Part shown: piece after piece, positions 60,801 through 64,000 of the stretch
Numbering within the stretch: position 1 is the first letter of the stretch
Layout of the letters: each line of letters starts with the position of its first letter
NCBI GenBank assembly: GCA_003260075.1
Contig: QLIY01000520.1
Coordinates: 1-64,000 of the forward strand
Origin: Phallusia mammillata
Lineage: Eukaryota; Chordata; Ascidiacea; Phlebobranchia; Ascidiidae
Direction of reading: 5' to 3'
Length of the DNA stretch: 64,000 bases
Position numbers and translations under genes: made by a program
Notes under the pieces: generated by a model
The model's database searches: none
Seen by the model: only the letters and a program-made list of their open reading frames with translations
What the model was told of the DNA's origin: nothing

Positions 60801-61564
60801 AAATTATTTGGAATCTCCCCCCCCCCCACGCGACTGCTTTTCTTATGCTAAGTCATAGCAAACAACTCATATTATAAATTTTCCGCATTTAGCCTATTTA
60901 TTCCACATCTCATATAGTTTCAGTTGTTAAAGTCAGCGTCCGAAAATAGTCGGTTGCCTTCTAAATAAAACTTGTTTATGTAGCTAAAATATACAAAGGC
61001 TTTGCCAATACAAGTTTTTTTTAAGTCACAGTCTAGAATAGATTCACTCTAAAAATTTATTTGGAATCTAAAAACTAACCTTTTTTCTATGTGGCAACAA
61101 ATAGCCCTCCAGGGCTTAAAACAAACAACAAACCACAAGAAAGGTTTTTACACAAAGTTTATCTTTTCAGATTCCTGCAAGAGAGTCTGGTGACGTATTT
61201 GAAGCATTTAGTGCCAAAGATGGTTTGCTGTGCAGAGGAATTCACCAAAGTTCTAGAAAATGTCAAAATTACAGAGTCAGATATCTTTGTCCGAATGGTA
61301 GGTTTACTTACCTGCTGGTAAACAGTCTTTTCATTTGTGCAGAAAAGTCGCCCCATTTTTTATTCATACAAAAACCAAAAAGGCACAATTTCCACAAATC
61401 CATCACGTATTTTGTACTCTTTTTGTTGTTGGGTTTAAACAATGAATGTTTTATTTTCCAGAGTAACAGAACTTCCATTTACTTGTCCATGTAACCAGAA
61501 ATCAAGGATAAGCATCACACTGAAAGAAGAGACAACCTATCATGAAAAATACATTTTGTTTTAA
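48875..61564 (+). CDS. Secreted lectin-peroxidase: signal peptide, two C-type lectin domains, animal heme peroxidase, WxxW domain; 24 exons, about 1071 aa
   Basis: Exons: 48875-48929, 49360-49510, 49977-50064, 50293-50461, 50743-50893, 51824-51926, 52633-52786, 52920-52968, 53046-53155, 53631-53786, 54116-54253, 54418-54528, 54945-55076, 55400-55527, 55604-55717, 56169-56323, 57068-57204, 57550-57703, 58379-58548, 58839-59039, 59473-59706, 60395-60523, 61171-61297, 61464-61564. Every junction up to exon 22 keeps phase, including exons 7-8-9 that join lectin to peroxidase, so I call one gene. Signal peptide: [14 protein letters not shown]. Peroxidase signatures: WGQFLAHD (distal His about 386), [18 protein letters not shown] (catalytic Arg, heme-linked Glu), AAFRFGHTL (proximal His about 630), [13 protein letters not shown]. 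The Asp that precedes the distal His in mammalian peroxidases and binds heme is Ala here. Exons 22-23 mismatch by one base, best explained by an extra G in GGGG at 60517-60520. The last acceptor (61463) is a choice between two adjacent AGs. Likely role: extracellular pathogen binding plus oxidant production (inference). Confidence 0.87.
49360..50461 (+). other. C-type lectin domain 1 (exons 2-4) with EPN motif
   Basis: Residues about 19-154. [12 protein letters not shown] opens the fold, DLWIGLDDR is the WIGL motif, [11 protein letters not shown] is the EPN-type calcium/sugar site (mannose-class in characterised lectins), and the terminal cysteines are [11 protein letters not shown]. The domain is bounded by phase 1 introns on both sides. 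Confidence 0.9.
49585..49799. mobile_element. hAT-type MITE in lectin-peroxidase intron 2
   Basis: GGTTGGCAACCGCCGGTCCG on the left, AAAAAAGGTTGGCGACCCCTG on the right, with inner GGCCGGTCCGCGATAAAATT. Typical hAT termini, but the target duplication is not clear. Confidence 0.6.
51075..51321. repeat. Direct repeat of about 118 bp around a C12 run
   Basis: CGTTACTTTCCTGATTAACA begins both copies (51076 and 51207); C run 51195-51206. Two substitutions visible. Confidence 0.87.
51500..51687. repeat. Direct repeat of about 88 bp around a C10 run
   Basis: AGTGACAACTAAATAGGTAA begins both copies (51501 and 51600); C run 51590-51599. Differences include ATTCTTGAACACATT versus ATTTTTGAACTCATT. Confidence 0.87.
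56490..56745. mobile_element. MITE-like element with AACACCRTAMCTYAYG ends
   Basis: Left end TAACACCGTAACTCACGACA and right end TGCCGTAAGGTATGGTGTT are inverted relatives; GGCGCAATGAGCTAAATT inside matches the AADC intron 10 repeats. Confidence 0.55.
56840..57042. repeat. Direct repeat of about 97 bp around a C10 run
   Basis: TATAGGATATCATTGCAAAA begins both copies (56838 and 56945); C run 56935-56944. Ends just before peroxidase exon 17. Confidence 0.87.
57783..58085. mobile_element. Inverted-repeat element, about 300 bp
   Basis: Left CTCTTCCGGCAATTGTATTT...GACGTCCTATTCAGGTC and right GACGACCTATATAGGACATC...CAATTGCCGGAGAA are inverted relatives of about 70 bp. The motif CGACGTTTCGACGTCCTATA near 34692 is a separate partial copy. 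Confidence 0.7.
59221..59395. mobile_element. hAT-type MITE, 175 bp, inverted relative of the 47427 element
   Basis: Starts CAGTGGTGTGATTCAGCCGG and ends GAATCCCACCACCG, flanked by CTTATAAC and GTTATAAC (7 of 8). Inner AACCGGTTAGCATTACTGGT matches the 47427 copy in reverse complement. Confidence 0.8.
59860..60338. repeat. Direct repeat of about 235 bp around a C10 run
   Basis: GTACTCCAAACAAGGAAATA begins both copies (59860 and 60107); C run 60097-60106. Several substitutions and a 5-bp indel separate the copies. Confidence 0.88.
60395..61564 (+). other. WxxW (mucin/CILP-type) domain, exons 22-24
   Basis: [20 protein letters not shown] has the WTxWxDxDxP core, followed by [36 protein letters not shown] and [10 protein letters not shown], the Cys pattern of the WxxW domain known from CILP and gel-forming mucins (recalled). 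It lies at the C-terminus after the peroxidase. Exon 22 starts in phase 1. Confidence 0.78.
60577..61073. repeat. Direct repeat of about 240 bp around a C11 run
   Basis: ACGCGACTGCTTTTCTTATG begins both copies (60579 and 60828); C run 60817-60827. Lies in intron 22. Confidence 0.88.
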
Positions 61565-61594
61565 CAAAACAGATTTGTTTTTAATCATAAGTGT

Positions 61595-61784
61595 TATGAA
61601 GGTGCACAGAAACAGGACCATAACTACCAAAAACATACAGGCCAATTACATGATGTGATCCTAAACAACACAGAAAGCGCTAGACCCCCCCCCCCTATGA
61701 AGGTGCACAGAAACAGGACCATAACTACCAAAAACATACAGGCTTAAGCATGATGTGATCCTAAACAACACAGAAAGCGCTAGA
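61595..61784. repeat. Direct repeat of about 89 bp around a C11 run
   Basis: TATGAAGGTGCACAGAAACA begins both copies (61595 and 61696); C run 61685-61695. The copies differ at GCCAATTACATG versus GCTTAAGCATG. Confidence 0.87.
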
Positions 61785-61810
61785 ATTAGATAGACTTTAA
61801 GCAGGAATAG

Positions 61811-62167
61811 ATCAACTTTCCTACACCTCCAAATATTTCCGCAAAATCTTGCATGTTCATGTCAGTTTTTTTTTACAGCAAACACCATTGAAAAACTGGG
61901 TCATTCACGACAGTAGCACGCTGAAAAAGCAAATCGTTTAGTAAACTTACCTAACAACTTTTATTCCATTTGAAGACTTCAGCCCCCCCCCCTCAACTTT
62001 CCTACACCTCCAAATATTTCCGCAAAATCTTGCATGTTCAAGTCAGTTTTTTTACAGCAAACACCATTGAAAAACTGGGTCATTTACGACAGTAGCACGC
62101 TGAAAAAGCAAATCGTTAAAAGTTTAGTAAATTTACCTAACAACTTTTATTCCATTTGAAGACTTCG
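61811..62167. repeat. Direct repeat of about 172 bp around a C10 run
   Basis: TCAACTTTCCTACACCTCCA begins both copies (61812 and 61993); C run 61983-61992. One copy has an extra AAAGTTTAG-type indel. Confidence 0.87.
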
Positions 62168-64000
62168 ATTGTCCGTTCAATTTCCCGTTGGCCTATTTAT
62201 TAAACATCACTAAGTCAGATTGAAGAATTTTCCAGCAGTTTTCTAGACCGTACAAGTTAAAATAGCACAGGCAAGCGTACACCGTACAAAAACACTCAAA
62301 AGTTGCTTGTGGAATTTCCAAAGGGAGGGAATCACTCATGCATAACATGTTCGCAAACAATCTTTCTCTTTAAGGGTATTGTTCGTCACAAACCCATCGT
62401 TCTAAATTGAATGAATAACAATGCATTTTTTGTTGTTTTCGTACCGGAGAAAATATGACCTATTACTTTGATTTAAAGTTCCAAGTGAACGACAAATCTT
62501 GTAGGAAGTTTGCAAGGGAGTAATGAAACCGCAGACTGATTTTTAAAGTGAAATAACCTAAATTCACTCTGTTGGATTGTAAACACTTTCTGATTGCGAA
62601 CCCACCGGTTTTTACATTTGTTGTAGCTATTTTTAAACCACTGATTTATTGGACTTGCAAGTTTAGGACTTGGATGCACAACATGCCTACAAATGCCATA
62701 TTGGTTTAGTATAGGCAAGGCTTAAGTAAATATTTGTCAAAAGCATTTAACCAAGAAGCTGCTTTTAAGGTTGCTTTTATCCACGTTTTGCAACAACTTA
62801 ACATCCGACAGGAGCAACGTTTTAGTCATACTAAAACGATTTTTTTTCATCTAGTTTATGATATTTTTGAAATATGATATATGGGTAAAAGAAAGTGATT
62901 TAAAAGTTTGCTTTTGTTATTTATGATGTGAACTCACAAGGACATAATTGCCCATAGAAAGGTATTAGAATAAGCAGGTAAATCTATTTCTGAAGTGTGT
63001 CTCGATTCCATCGTGAGTACAGGTCAAGTATTTTTTACAAAGTGTGAAAGTCTGGTGTCCCCCCCCCCAAAAGTTTGCTTTTGTTATTTATGATGTGAAC
63101 TCACAAGGACATAATTACCCATAGAAAGGTATTAGAATAAGCAGGTAAACCTATTTCTGAAGTGTGTCTCGATTCCATCGTGAATACAGGTCAAGTATTT
63201 TTTACAAAGTGTGAAAGTCTGGTGGTTTCCGATCTCACCTAAAGCTTGAACAGGTGATACATGATCCAGATGCAGTCACACACGTCAACATTTTGAATCG
63301 TACAATAGGTTAAATGTTATTTGAACACATATTGGTAGCAATAAGATCAATTTGCGGAGTTAGTTGCAGAGGAATATTTCTGCACGTAGTCGCCTGGATA
63401 ATCCACAAATTGATTAAATGATATTCCACATTTGGGCCCTGCACAAAATCAAATATTTGAAGAGGTAAAGTTAGCCGTGTTGTCAGGGGCACAGCACACA
63501 CTGAACAGCAGAGTATTTTGTTACTGGTTATAAAACTAAGTCAGCAGAGAGTTTGCAATGACAGTCGTAAAATAGTTTATGATGCAGCTGAAGGCTCAAC
63601 AGCAATATACGCATAGGAAACGCATGCGAATATAAGCCGGGATGTTGTCCAGTATGTTGTTCCACTATGTATTAAAAACGCGGCCCGTCGTTTATGTCTA
63701 ACGAACATGGCGATTTCCAGATGTTAGTCAAAAGCCATTTCTGATGTTTCGTGCTTACAATAACGTTTTTTATGCACAGAAAATGCATTTTAGCAACCAA
63801 TGTTTTTGAGTTGTTAAATGTTGTTTAGATTTTAACTTTTGCAGTCGATGCATGAGTTTTTTTGAGTTTCGTAAGGTTTTTACGACGTCGAAAACTTATT
63901 GCGAAATATATTTTTTGTGAAAAATTAATTGTATATATACCCGTAAATTATATTCAGCCAAGGGTCTTTCACACTGGTTTCTTCATAAAAATTTCTGATG
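62168..64000. other. Downstream region, no gene recognised
   Basis: Contains one more join repeat (62902-63223) and no phase-consistent exons on either strand. Confidence 0.45.
62902..63223. repeat. Direct repeat of about 157 bp around a C10 run
   Basis: AAAAGTTTGCTTTTGTTATT begins both copies (62902 and 63067); C run 63059-63068. Few substitutions (for example ATAATTGCCC versus ATAATTACCC). Confidence 0.87.

Overview
Eukaryotic (animal) genomic DNA, AT-rich, with many small GT-AG introns and dense non-autonomous hAT-type DNA transposons. Gene content (aromatic amino acid decarboxylase, BAAT/ACOT-type acyltransferase, SLC23 transporter, C-type lectin/heme peroxidase) and compact introns suit an invertebrate deuterostome, most likely an ascidian tunicate; this is an inference from style and families, not a species identification. 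All gene models were built by hand from splice sites and reading-frame phase.

Layout. 29-3581 (-): a 12-exon zinc-finger/DDE-like gene resembling the HMGXB3/KDZ transposon-associated family, running off the left edge. 3680-4075: an 81-bp-period minisatellite with palindromes. 4270-7800: transposon remnants, including an 804-bp hAT element with perfect target duplications. About 7.8-13.8 kb and 14.7-22.9 kb are two copies of one tandem segmental duplication. Each holds the 3' part of a PLP-dependent aromatic amino acid decarboxylase (AADC) gene on the minus strand and, on the opposite strand, a four-exon gene for a ParB/sulfiredoxin-like protein with a Cys-rich tail ending in a possible CaaX box. 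The right copy (AADC-B, 16111-24869) looks functional apart from an assembly defect; the left (AADC-A) lacks exons 1-2 and is a pseudogene. ParB-like gene B sits inside AADC-B intron 2.

28858-32792 (-): BAAT/ACOT-like gene, 443 aa, Cys nucleophile and C-terminal SKL peroxisomal signal, with a 1.6-kb hAT element in intron 1. 33-38 kb: no convincing gene. 38323-46201 (+): SLC23 nucleobase/ascorbate transporter, 12 exons, interrupted by a 57-base poly-C run inside exon 4. 48875-61564 (+): a 24-exon secreted protein with signal peptide, two C-type lectin domains, a full animal heme peroxidase and a C-terminal WxxW domain.

The window also carries a consistent assembly signature: homopolymer runs of about 10 C or G, most of them flanked by near-identical direct repeats. 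The run base is G left of 23 kb and C right of 26 kb. These look like contig joins with unmerged, possibly allelic, overlaps. They matter because several fall in exons or would create false tandem repeats.
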